Made by a program: the position numbers and the translations under genes. The notes below the pieces were generated by a model. The model was not told the DNA's origin. It ran no database searches and saw only the letters and a program-made list of their open reading frames with translations. Positions 1 to 7,500 of a stretch of DNA of 14,716 nucleotides are shown here, in pieces. Source of the stretch: Syntrophomonadaceae bacterium (GTDB taxonomy: Bacteria; Bacillota; Dethiobacteria; DTU022); the NCBI GenBank assembly GCA_007129055.1, contig SKWE01000072.1:1-14716 (forward strand), written 5' to 3'. Each line of letters opens with the position of its first letter. Positions within the stretch are counted from its first letter, which is position 1.

Positions 1-584
1 CCTGCCAGGGTTACAAATGAGTAATTTCCTTCAGGCGGAAGAATCGGTTCACCCTCGGGGTTGATAAAATAAAAATAGGCCAGCCCCTCGTCCCTGTGAA
101 AATTCATCGGTACAGTGTCGCTCCAGATTGTGGGGATGCCCGTTTGCCTGTCAACAACATCCTCAATATATGCAAGTAGATGTTGGTCCTCGATCGGCAC
201 AAATATATTATCTCCTCTAAGCTGATCGAAGTAAGCGTATTCCAGGATTAGAAATAGTCCGCCAGTCTCTTCCGGTCTAATTTCTTTTCCATTCAGGGAA
301 AAAACAGCCTCACCCAGTAAAAGATCACTGCGGTAATTGTTAGACCGGTTTATGTTGACGATGATACCGCCTTCCGGGAATGAAACAGATAAATTGTTTA
401 CCTCGAACTCCCAGGGTTCAAATTGACAGCTGGAAGCTATCTCATAACTGTAAGGTATTTTTCCCGGTGCATCGGGGACGAAGGCAGTTAGTAAAAAGGC
501 AAGAACTATAATAATAATGCTCGCTCCCAAAAGAATCAGCAGCGCCATAAAGTAATTCTTTGCTCCAATTTTTTTTAAAAGCAT
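1..584 (-). CDS. Partial membrane-anchored extracytoplasmic protein of unknown function (N-terminal 194 residues)
   Basis: An open frame with no stop runs on the minus strand from an ATG at 584-582 to the left edge, so the C-terminus is missing. A strong AGGAGG site at 600-595 lies 10 nt upstream and supports the start. The protein begins MLLKKIGAKNYF and then has one hydrophobic segment at about residues 11-35, rich in Leu, Ile and Ala. This segment could be an uncleaved signal anchor or a signal peptide. It has no lipobox. The remainder is soluble, acidic and beta-like, with aromatic and Gly/Pro turns and a stretch reading SVSFPEGGIIVNINRS at about residues 66-81. I recognise no family. By inference it is exported or anchored on the outer face of the membrane. 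It is divergent from coaX and has its own promoter candidate. That the gene is real is well supported; its function is unknown. Confidence 0.75.
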   Translation of the reverse strand, partial: MLLKKIGAKNYFMALLILLGASIIIIVLAFLLTAFVPDAPGKIPYSYEIASSCQFEPWEFEVNNLSVSFPEGGIIVNINRSNNYRSDLLLGEAVFSLNGKEIRPEETGGLFLILEYAYFDQLRGDNIFVPIEDQHLLAYIEDVVDRQTGIPTIWSDTVPMNFHRDEGLAYFYFINPEGEPILPPEGNYSFVTLA

Positions 585-624
585 TTTCAGAGTTCCTCCT
601 CAAGCCGCTCGTGATGTCACTCTA

Positions 625-638
625 TGCATTGTAATGCA
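625..638. promoter_or_regulatory. Palindrome over the -10 of the leftward promoter (possible operator)
   Basis: TGCATT-GT-AATGCA is a perfect 6+6 inverted repeat with a 2-bp centre, and it covers the -10 of the leftward promoter. A shorter dyad, GTGA-TG-TCAC, lies next to it at 611-620. The placement suits a dimeric repressor. No regulator is encoded nearby, so operator function is inference only. Confidence 0.3.
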
Positions 639-657
639 ATCTTCACTGAAAGGTCAA
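628..657 (-). promoter_or_regulatory. Sigma-A-like promoter of the leftward gene
   Basis: Read on the minus strand, a TTGACC -35 (657-652) is followed after 18 nt by a TACAAT -10 (633-628). Each hexamer matches the consensus at five of six positions. The start point would be near 621, which leaves a leader of about 37 nt before the ATG at 584. The -10 lies inside the palindrome at 625-638. Confidence 0.55.
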
Positions 658-658
658 A

Positions 659-687
659 TTGCCTACTATTCTTAAATCTGCTATAGT
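659..687 (+). promoter_or_regulatory. Sigma-A-like promoter of coaX
   Basis: A TTGCCT -35 (659-664) and a TATAGT -10 (682-687) are separated by 17 nt. The predicted start near 694 gives a leader of about 49 nt before the TTG start of coaX. The -35 is one base from the -35 of the divergent promoter (652-657), so the two are back to back. Confidence 0.6.
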
Positions 688-727
688 GTATTTGCCATAG
701 TTCCGACATTATATTATAAAAATGATC

Positions 728-737
728 AAAGAGGTGA
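728..737 (+). promoter_or_regulatory. Ribosome binding site that decides the coaX start
   Basis: AAAGAGGTGA is a good Shine-Dalgarno match placed 5-6 nt before the TTG at 743. It lies downstream of the in-frame ATG at 722, so it cannot serve that ATG. This favours the TTG start. Confidence 0.7.
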
Positions 738-742
738 TAGAA

Positions 743-1513
743 TTGTTCCTGGCTATTGATGTAGGAAATACCCATATAATGCTGGGCGTATATAAAGAAG
801 AGAAGATACTGGTTTATTGGAGACTGGCTACCCGTCGTGACAGCACGGAAGATGAGCTTGGAATGGTTGTTAAAAATCTTCTTCACAACAGCCGGTTAAA
901 GCTAAGCGATGTTAAGTCAATAGCCATATCATCTGTTGTTCCACCTCTAATGTACTCTTTAGAAAGAATGGCCAAAAAATACTTCTGTATTGATCCCCTG
1001 ATCATCAGTCCGGGAATTAAAACCGGTTTAAATATTGTAACAGATAATCCACGGGAAGTGGGCGCTGATCGTATTGTTAATGCAGTTGCAGCTTACAGCT
1101 TATACGGTGGGCCCTTAATTATCGTAGATTTTGGAACAGCAACTACTTTTTGTGCTGTATCGGAAGTCGGTGATTACCTGGGTGGAGTTATTGCTCCTGG
1201 TATTGGCATCTCACTTGAAGCCCTGTTTGAGAGAGCGGCCAAGCTGCCGCGAGTAGAAATAATCAGGCCGGAGAAGGTGATTGGGAAAGATACAATTGCC
1301 AGTATGCAATCCGGGATAGTATTCGGGTATGTCGGGCAGGTTGATGGTATTGTTCGCAGGATTATGGAGGAATTCAAGGCAAACCCGAAAGTAATTGCTA
1401 CAGGTGGTTTTGCCTCTTTAATTGCCAGGGAGTCAGACACAATCTGCACGGTTAATCCGCTATTAACCCTTGAAGGCCTGCGGATCATTAATAACATGAA
1501 CGCCAGTAACTAG
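743..1513 (+). CDS. coaX: Type III pantothenate kinase
   Basis: CoaX phosphorylates pantothenate with ATP in the first step of coenzyme A synthesis, in the cytoplasm. Type III enzymes belong to the ASKHA fold, need a monovalent cation and are not feedback-inhibited by CoA. From the TTG at 743 the protein has 256 residues, normal for the family, and starts MFLAIDVGNT. Visible motifs are the phosphate loop D6-VGNT, GADRIVNA at about 107-114, DFGTATTF at 129-136, the GGVIAPGI stretch at about 146-153 and ATGG at 219-222. The ATG at 722 would add seven residues not expected in the family, and the ribosome binding site lies inside that extension, so I chose TTG. The gene probably heads an operon with the patatin and nitroreductase genes; the 42-nt gap to the patatin gene shows no terminator. 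Confidence 0.95.
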   Translation: MFLAIDVGNTHIMLGVYKEEKILVYWRLATRRDSTEDELGMVVKNLLHNSRLKLSDVKSIAISSVVPPLMYSLERMAKKYFCIDPLIISPGIKTGLNIVTDNPREVGADRIVNAVAAYSLYGGPLIIVDFGTATTFCAVSEVGDYLGGVIAPGIGISLEALFERAAKLPRVEIIRPEKVIGKDTIASMQSGIVFGYVGQVDGIVRRIMEEFKANPKVIATGGFASLIARESDTICTVNPLLTLEGLRIINNMNASN

Positions 1514-1555
1514 AATAACAGATCTTGTGATATTTTCAGGGGAGGTTCAGGATCA

Positions 1556-2371
1556 ATGAGAATCGGTCTCGCATTAAGCGGAGGAGCCGCCAGGGGCATT
1601 GCCCACATCGGGGTTTTGCAATACCTGGAAGAGCAGGGCGCGAAAATATGTTGTCTTGCCGGAACCAGCGCCGGAAGCATTGTCGGTTCCCTGTACTGTT
1701 CCGGTAAGACTACCGATGAGTTAGTTGATATAGCCTCAAGTATGTCCTGGAAAAGCCTGGTGAAGTTTTCTTTACCAAAAAAAGGTTTAATTAATTCAGA
1801 AAAGCTATTAAAAATGTTAAAAGAGTATTTAGGTGATATTACTTTTGATGATCTTGAATTACCCCTCCTGGTAAACGCGGTTGATCTGTTAAGCGGAAAG
1901 GAAGTAATCATGGATGAAGGGCCCGTTGCCGAAGCCGTAGTGGCAAGCTGTGCCATACCGGGTATATTTACCCCCGTAAAAAAAGATAAATACCTGCTGG
2001 TCGATGGCGGCCTGTTGGACAACCTTCCTGCCGCCCTGCTGAAAGATAAAAATGTTGATCACATCATATCAGTAAATGTTGGTGCCCAAATCCCGCTGGA
2101 TAAAGAACCGGAATCGATTTTTGAAATCCTGGTTCAGTCTTTCGATGTTGTCCGCCGCCAGCGAGATCTCCCGGCCCAAAAGTATACCGATACCATGATA
2201 GAACCAGATTTAGGTGATATCCCATTTCACGATACCAGTAAGGTTGATGAACTGATAAAGAGAGGCTATGAGGCGGCGCAGGAGGCACTTAAAGGTTTAG
2301 ATTTTCAAAAAAAACCGGGACGCATTTCCAAGTGGTTATCAAAGCGCAAGAAAAAAAGCGGAGGTGAATAA
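1556..2371 (+). CDS. Patatin-like phospholipase (RssA/YchK-type esterase)
   Basis: This is a cytoplasmic or membrane-associated serine hydrolase of the bacterial patatin family, which uses a Ser-Asp dyad on lipid acyl esters. The 271-residue protein starts MRIGLALSGGAARG, where SGGAARG (residues 8-14) is the glycine-rich oxyanion-hole motif. The nucleophile motif GTSAG (residues 36-40) has Ser38, and DGG with Asp150 supplies the second catalytic residue. All core residues are present, so it should be active. The tail (about 255-271) is strongly basic and may contact membrane surfaces, which is inference. An AGGGGAGG site at 1538-1545 precedes the ATG by 10 nt. The gene ends 2 nt before the nitroreductase start, whose ribosome binding site lies inside its last codons, so the two are probably translationally coupled. 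The natural substrate is unknown. Confidence 0.9.
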   Translation: MRIGLALSGGAARGIAHIGVLQYLEEQGAKICCLAGTSAGSIVGSLYCSGKTTDELVDIASSMSWKSLVKFSLPKKGLINSEKLLKMLKEYLGDITFDDLELPLLVNAVDLLSGKEVIMDEGPVAEAVVASCAIPGIFTPVKKDKYLLVDGGLLDNLPAALLKDKNVDHIISVNVGAQIPLDKEPESIFEILVQSFDVVRRQRDLPAQKYTDTMIEPDLGDIPFHDTSKVDELIKRGYEAAQEALKGLDFQKKPGRISKWLSKRKKKSGGE

Positions 2372-2373
2372 TT

Positions 2374-2985
2374 GTGACAAAAAGTTTCCAGGAGGTATTG
2401 AAGGATAGGCGCAGTATAAGAAAATTTGAGGGCAAGCCGGTAAAGGACGAAGATCTGGAACAGATCATTGAAGCAGCAAGGCTTGCACCATCAGGGACAA
2501 ACCGTCAACCGTGGAGATTTGTTTTGCTAAAGACTGAAGCTGAGAAAGCAAGGGTTGCTGGCAGTATAATCCAGCCTTTTGTTTTAGAAGCGCCGGCTGT
2601 TTTTATCTGCTGCCTTGATAAGAAAGCATATACAAAAGGTATGGTTGAAAAAAGGATGGATGAACTGGTTCAATCTAATGTAATCAGCGAGGAGGCAGCA
2701 GGTTACATTAGCCAGTTTAAGATGCCTGATAAACCGGAGGATGTAAAGATTCCCCCTGATGCATATATCGATCTGGGTATTGCGGTGCAGCAGATGGCGC
2801 TAATGGCTGAAGCCCTGGGGTTGGGCAGCTGCTGGGTGCGATTGATCAATCCCGGCCAGATCCACGAGCAGTTAAACCTGCCCGATGAACTAAAGGTAGT
2901 AGCCGTGCTGCCGGTAGGTTACCCGGCGCAATCTCCTCCTCCCCGACCCCGCCTGGAGAGGGACGAGATAGTTGTTCAACTATAA
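2374..2985 (+). CDS. Nitroreductase-family flavoprotein
   Basis: This is an FMN-dependent NAD(P)H oxidoreductase of the nitroreductase superfamily, normally a cytoplasmic homodimer. The 203-residue protein carries the N-terminal FMN phosphate motif RRSIRKF (residues 12-18) and APSGTNRQPW (38-47), both typical. The C-terminal GLGSCW stretch (about 149-154) is the other conserved FMN contact region. The start is a GTG at 2374, with GGAGGTGA at 2360-2367 spaced 6 nt away. That site overlaps the end of the patatin gene. Subfamilies act on nitroaromatics, quinones, flavins or dehalogenation substrates, and the sequence alone does not tell which. There is no ferredoxin domain of the kind some clostridial members carry. 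The gene converges on the PIN-PhoH gene with only 2 nt between stop codons and no visible terminator, so the transcripts may overlap. Confidence 0.9.
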   Translation: MTKSFQEVLKDRRSIRKFEGKPVKDEDLEQIIEAARLAPSGTNRQPWRFVLLKTEAEKARVAGSIIQPFVLEAPAVFICCLDKKAYTKGMVEKRMDELVQSNVISEEAAGYISQFKMPDKPEDVKIPPDAYIDLGIAVQQMALMAEALGLGSCWVRLINPGQIHEQLNLPDELKVVAVLPVGYPAQSPPPRPRLERDEIVVQL

Positions 2986-2987
2986 AA

Positions 2988-4310
2988 TCATTTCATCAGC
3001 CGCGCTGCTTCCATGGCCAGGCTGGAGCGTTTAGTTTCGGTGAGGGTTACATGAGCATGCAGCGGGCTGTCTTTCATTTTTTCCACTGCCCAGGATAAAC
3101 CATTTGTCCTGGAATCAAGGAATGGGCTATTGATCTGTTCAGGGTCTCCCACCAGGACAATTTTTGTTCCTTCACCGGCCCGGGTAATGATTCCTTTGGC
3201 CTGCTTGGGAGTAAGGTTTTGAGCTTCGTCAATTAATATATACTGGCCAACTATAGATCGGCCCTGCAGGTAGGCTATCGCCTCACTGACAATTTTCCTG
3301 GAAGCAAAAAGGTAAGATACTTTTCCATCCAGTTCCCTTTCATTTTCGTACCTGTCGGGATGAGAATCCACAAGCTGCTCCAGGTTATCGTAAATTGGTC
3401 TCATGTAAGGGGCAATCTTGTCCTTTTCATCTCCCGGTAAAAAGCCGATCTCTTCACCCATGCTTACATTGGGGCGACAGATTAACATTCTGCGGTATAT
3501 GCTTTCGTCCAGAATTTTTTCCAGGCCGACTCCAAGGGCCAGAAGGGTTTTGCCGCTGCCGGTAGCGCCCATCAGGGTAACCATGGGGATGTTATCATCC
3601 CGAAGCGCCTCCCGGGCATATTTTTGCAGCAGGTTTAACTTAAAGCCGTAAAAATCGGGTCGTGTATCATTTAGCAAAACCATGTTCCCGTCCCGGTAGC
3701 GGGCAAGAGCCGATTTGTTATTGGCTTCCGACCTAAGCAAAAAGAACTTATTTGTAGGGCAGGGAGCCTTTTCCCACGGGATGTGATTGTATTTATAAAG
3801 CTGATCCAGCAACTCTTCCTTTATTTGCCTTTCTTCCCATCCCCTGTACTGTTCTTCTATATCAAATTCTACCTGCTCATTGCGGTAATCCTGGGCTTCA
3901 ATGCCCAGTACATCTGCTTTAATACGCAGGAAAACATCCTTGGTAATTATTATTACAGGCTGGTTGTCATTTTGCAGGTTTTTGGCCACGGCCAAAAGAC
4001 GGTTATCCCGTTTTTCACCGGGCCAGGAGGAAGGAAGTTCAGTTTTATCAAGACTGTTCATTTCAACCCGCAGCTCACCGCCGTTGGGTAGGGGGACTCC
4101 ATTATATAGTTCGCCCCTGGCGCGCAAATGATCTAAAAACCGGGCCACCCAGCGGGCATTGGCCCGGATTTCATAATCATCCGCTTTCTTTTTATTATCA
4201 AGTTCCTCGAGCACACATCCGGGAAGTATAACCAGGTTATCCTGAAAACCAAGCACTGCATTTGGTGACTGAAGCAGAACACTGGTATCCAGAAGAAAAG
4301 TTTTTCTCAA
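2988..4310 (-). CDS. phoH: PIN-PhoH family protein (YlaK/PhoH2-type ATPase with a nuclease domain)
   Basis: This 440-residue protein fuses an N-terminal PIN nuclease domain to a C-terminal PhoH ATPase. The architecture matches Bacillus YlaK and mycobacterial PhoH2, the latter described as an ATP-dependent RNA helicase/ribonuclease. The PIN domain (about 1-150) begins MRKTFLLDTSVLL with Asp8 as the first metal ligand, followed by VLEELDNKK, a KRDNRLLAVA stretch and ITKDVFLR, which carry the further acidic residues. The PhoH domain (about 225-440) has Walker A GATGSGKT (248-255, Lys254) and Walker B ILIDEAQN (Asp361, Glu362). The start codon is TTG at 4310-4308, preceded by a modest GGGAGC site at 4326-4321. 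Despite the family name, PhoH membership does not itself show phosphate control. No antitoxin gene lies beside it, unlike mycobacterial vapB-phoH2. The gene is monocistronic as far as can be seen. Confidence 0.92.
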   Translation of the reverse strand: MRKTFLLDTSVLLQSPNAVLGFQDNLVILPGCVLEELDNKKKADDYEIRANARWVARFLDHLRARGELYNGVPLPNGGELRVEMNSLDKTELPSSWPGEKRDNRLLAVAKNLQNDNQPVIIITKDVFLRIKADVLGIEAQDYRNEQVEFDIEEQYRGWEERQIKEELLDQLYKYNHIPWEKAPCPTNKFFLLRSEANNKSALARYRDGNMVLLNDTRPDFYGFKLNLLQKYAREALRDDNIPMVTLMGATGSGKTLLALGVGLEKILDESIYRRMLICRPNVSMGEEIGFLPGDEKDKIAPYMRPIYDNLEQLVDSHPDRYENERELDGKVSYLFASRKIVSEAIAYLQGRSIVGQYILIDEAQNLTPKQAKGIITRAGEGTKIVLVGDPEQINSPFLDSRTNGLSWAVEKMKDSPLHAHVTLTETKRSSLAMEAARLMK

Positions 4311-4325
4311 ATTCTATCACGCTCC

Positions 4326-4343
4326 CATACTCAGTTAAGTATG
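4326..4343. repeat. Short inverted repeat in the PIN-PhoH leader
   Basis: CATACT and AGTATG form a 6-bp stem around a 6-nt loop. The stem abuts the GGGAGC ribosome binding site (4321-4326) of the leftward PIN-PhoH gene. In RNA it could affect access to that site, but the stem is weak. Confidence 0.25.
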
Positions 4344-4420
4344 CTGCCTAACTGTTTACTTTGCTACAGGTGATAATAATTCCTGCTTCAGTTTGCCTAA
4401 GATTTATATTTCAAAAAAAC

Positions 4421-4500
4421 AGGGGAGACAAGGGGACGTTTCTCTTGAGACAAGGGGACGTTTCTCTTTGTCCCCTTTGCCCCCCTGTCCCCTTTGTCCC
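4421..4500. repeat. Tandem and inverted G-rich/C-rich repeat cluster, REP-like
   Basis: A 22-bp unit occurs twice in perfect tandem at 4425-4446 and 4447-4468. It starts GAGACAAGGGGACG and ends TTTCTCTT. It is followed at 4469-4500 by C-rich complementary runs (TGTCCCC, CCTGTCCCC, TTTGTCCC) that can pair back onto the GGGGACA runs. The core GACA-R-GGGGACGT followed by TTTGTC is shared with the arms of the element at 9068-9180, so both belong to one dispersed family. No coding potential is visible. The cluster lies in the 254-bp gap between nifJ and the PIN-PhoH gene, which otherwise holds only the nifJ terminator and a weak leader hairpin. Confidence 0.7.
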
Positions 4501-4505
4501 TTGAT

Positions 4506-4535
4506 GAAAAGGGGATGCAGTTAAACTGCATCCCC
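4506..4535 (-). terminator. Rho-independent terminator of nifJ
   Basis: Positions 4511-4535 form a near-perfect hairpin: GGGGATGCAGTT pairs with AACTGCATCCCC around a single A, so the stem is 10-12 bp. On the minus strand it is followed by TTTTC (4510-4506). It starts 30 nt beyond the nifJ stop. The T tract is short, but the stem is strong and the position is right. Confidence 0.75.
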
Positions 4536-4564
4536 ATAATAGATTATGTTTTGCCTTTTATACA

Positions 4565-7500
4565 CTACTTGTCTGAATCAGCCTGGGCTGCAGCCAGGTT
4601 TTTATACATTTCCAGCCTTTCTTTCGCCACTTTTTCTGCTTTTGCAAACAGAACGTCTGCCCGATCCGGGAATTCCTTGGTCAAAGCGCGGAAGCGGACT
4701 TCGTTCATCATGAAAGTACGCAACTCTTCTTTCGGTTCACCTGAATCTAAAATGAACGGGTTTTTGCCTTCTTTGGCCAAAAGCGGATTGTAGCGGTATA
4801 GCGGCCAGTAACCAGATTCGACGGCCAGTTTTCCTTCCCGCTGGCTCTTGCTCATGTCGATGCCGTGAGCAATGCAGGGAGAGTAGGCAATAATAATTGA
4901 AGGTCCGGGGTAAGCTTCTGCTTCCACCAGCGCTTTCATGAACTGGTTTTTACTAGCGCCCATGGAGACCATGGCTACGTAAACATAGCCGTAAGTAACG
5001 GCCATTAAACCAAGATCCTTCTTGCGCATTTCTTTTCCGGCAGCAGCAAATTTTGCGATTGCCGCAGTCGGTGTAGCCTTGGATGATTGTCCGCCAGTAT
5101 TGGAATAAACCTCGGTATCCATCACCAGGATATTAACATCGGCTCCTGTGGAGATAACGTGGTCCAGCCCTCCGAAGCCGATATCGTATGCCCACCCGTC
5201 TCCTCCGAATATCCAGATTGAACGTTTGGGCAGCAGGGTTGAATTTTCCTTAATCTCTTTTAGCAGTTCTTTATTGCTGTCTGCTGCTTTTTCAACTTCC
5301 AGCAGATCGCGCACTTTATCTGCCGCTTCCAGGGAAGGTTCACCCTGATCTTTTACCTCCAGCCAGTTTTGCAGGGCGCTTTTCAAAGAATCTGTGATGC
5401 CCTGATCCATGAGCTCTTTAACTTGAGAGATAAGTTTATCTCTCTGCTGGGTAACGGCAAGGGAAAAACCGTAACCGAATTCAGCATTGTCTTCGAACAG
5501 TGAGCTGGCCCAGGCCGGACCGCGTCCCCTGCTGTCTAAGGTGTAAGGCACTGTGGGGGCGTTGCCGCCGTAGATAGACGAACAACCGGTGGCGTTGGCA
5601 ATGATCATCCTGTTACCGAATAGCTGGGTTATAACTTTAACATATGGTGTTTCGCCACAACCGGCGCAGGCGCCTGAAAACTCGAATAGCGGTGTACGGA
5701 ACTGGCTGCCGCGCACAGTATGAGCTGCAATATCAAGATCGGGTTCAGGCAGTTTTTCAGCGAAGCGGAAATTGGCATCTTCTGCTTCAACTACCGTATC
5801 GAGAGGTTTCATTTCCAGGGCATTTTTCTTGGCCGGACAGATATCTACACAGTTGCCGCAGCCGGTGCAGTCAAGGGGAGTAACCTGGATGCGATACTGC
5901 AGCCCCTTGATATCCTTGCCGCTACCGTCCACAGTAACGAAGCTTTCCGGGGCATCTTTCAGGTCTTCCGGTTTCGCCACATATGGCCTGATCGCTGCAT
6001 GGGGGCAGACGAAAGAGCACTGGTTACACTGGATACAGTTTTCCGGGATCCAGACAGGAACAGCTATGGCTATGCCCCGCTTCTCATAGCGGGTTGTAGC
6101 GGTGGGAACCGTCCCATCGGGCTTAAAGGCGCTAACCGGCAAATCATCGCCTTTAAGCTCTATCATCGGGTAAATGGTATCACAAACATACTGAGGTGCA
6201 TCTTCGGGTTCAAAGGTAGCCCCGGTGTCAGAGTCAGTCCAACTTTCGGGGTATTTAACATCCTCTAAAGCTTCAAGGGCCTTATAGATAGCCGATACGT
6301 TTTTCTCGACAATCTCTTTACCCTTTTTGCCGTATGATTTTTCAATCATTTTTTCAATTTCTTTATAAGCCAGTTCCGGTTCAATTACTTCTGAAAGCTT
6401 GAAAAATGCAGCCTGCATAATTACATTTATCCTGCCTCCAAGCCCGATTTCTCCGGCAATCCGGAAAGCGTCAATGTTGTAAAATTTTAGTTTCTTGCGG
6501 GCAATAGTCTGTTTCATGGAAGCGGGAAGGTGTTCATCCATTTCTTCCACACTCCAGTCGGAATTGAGCAGAAAAACGCCGTTATCCGTGATCCCTTCCA
6601 GGACATCGTAGCGCGTAACAAAGGAAGGGTTATGGCAGGCAACGAAATCAGGCGTATCGATCTGGTAAGTTGACTGAATTTTGGTGGGACCAAAACGCAG
6701 GTGGGAAACTGTAATGCCCCCGGATTTTTTCGAGTCGTAGACAAAGTAGCCCTGGGCGTACTGGTCAGTGTTATTGCCGATTATAATGATACTGTTTTTA
6801 TTGGCACCCACAGTTCCGTCTGCCCCGAGCCCGTAAAACTTGGCCCGGTAGGTTCCCTCGGGCGAAGTGTGCAGGCACTCTGGTACCGCAAGTGAAGTGT
6901 GGGTTACATCGTCGTTTATGCCGACAGTAAAGTGGTTTTTCGGATTTTCTGAATTAAGGTTGTCGAACACGGCTTTCGCCATGCAGGGGTTAAATTCCTT
7001 GGAACCCAACCCGTAGCGTCCGCCAATCACCAGGGGTGTTTGCTGCACTTCCATCAGGGCGGTGCATACATCCTGGTAGAGAGGTTCGCCAAGGGCGCCA
7101 GGTTCTTTTGTCCTGTCCAGGACGGCAATTTTCTTGCAGCTGTCAGGCAGGGCTGCTAAAAAGTGCTGCCTGGAAAATGGCCTGTAAAGACGAACTTTGA
7201 CCAGGCCAACCTTCTCTCCCTGCTTGACCAGGTAATTAACCGTTTCTTCCACTGTTTCGCTGGCTGAACCCATGCAGACGATAACAGATTCTGCATCAGG
7301 GGCGCCGCAGTAATCAAAGAGATTATAACGACGGCCGGTCAGTTCATAAATCTGTTCCATTACTGCCTCGACCTGTTCCGGTGTTTCCGTGTAATAGCTG
7401 TTGGCAGCTTCACGGTTTTGGAAGTAGATATCCGGGTTCTGGGCCGTTCCTCGCTGGTGTGGTTTTTCCGGGTTCAGGGCACGCTCGCGAAAAGCCTTTA

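Noticed and set aside
1510..2022. Minus-strand open frame of 170 residues opposite the patatin gene
   Set aside because: The plus strand encodes intact patatin catalytic motifs there. The opposite frame is low in structure and lacks start signals.
4421..4500. CRISPR-like array because of the tandem repeat
   Set aside because: The two units are directly abutting with no spacer, and there are only two of them, with no cas genes nearby.
4469..4500. Strong terminator for the leftward nifJ gene formed by the C-rich runs
   Set aside because: The pairing is with the G-rich repeat and has no T tract. The hairpin at 4511-4535 is closer to the nifJ stop and has a better form.
5720..6268. Long plus-strand open frame (182 residues) antisense to nifJ
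   Set aside because: It overlaps the conserved 4Fe-4S region of nifJ, has no ribosome binding site and gives no recognisable protein, so it is a coding shadow.
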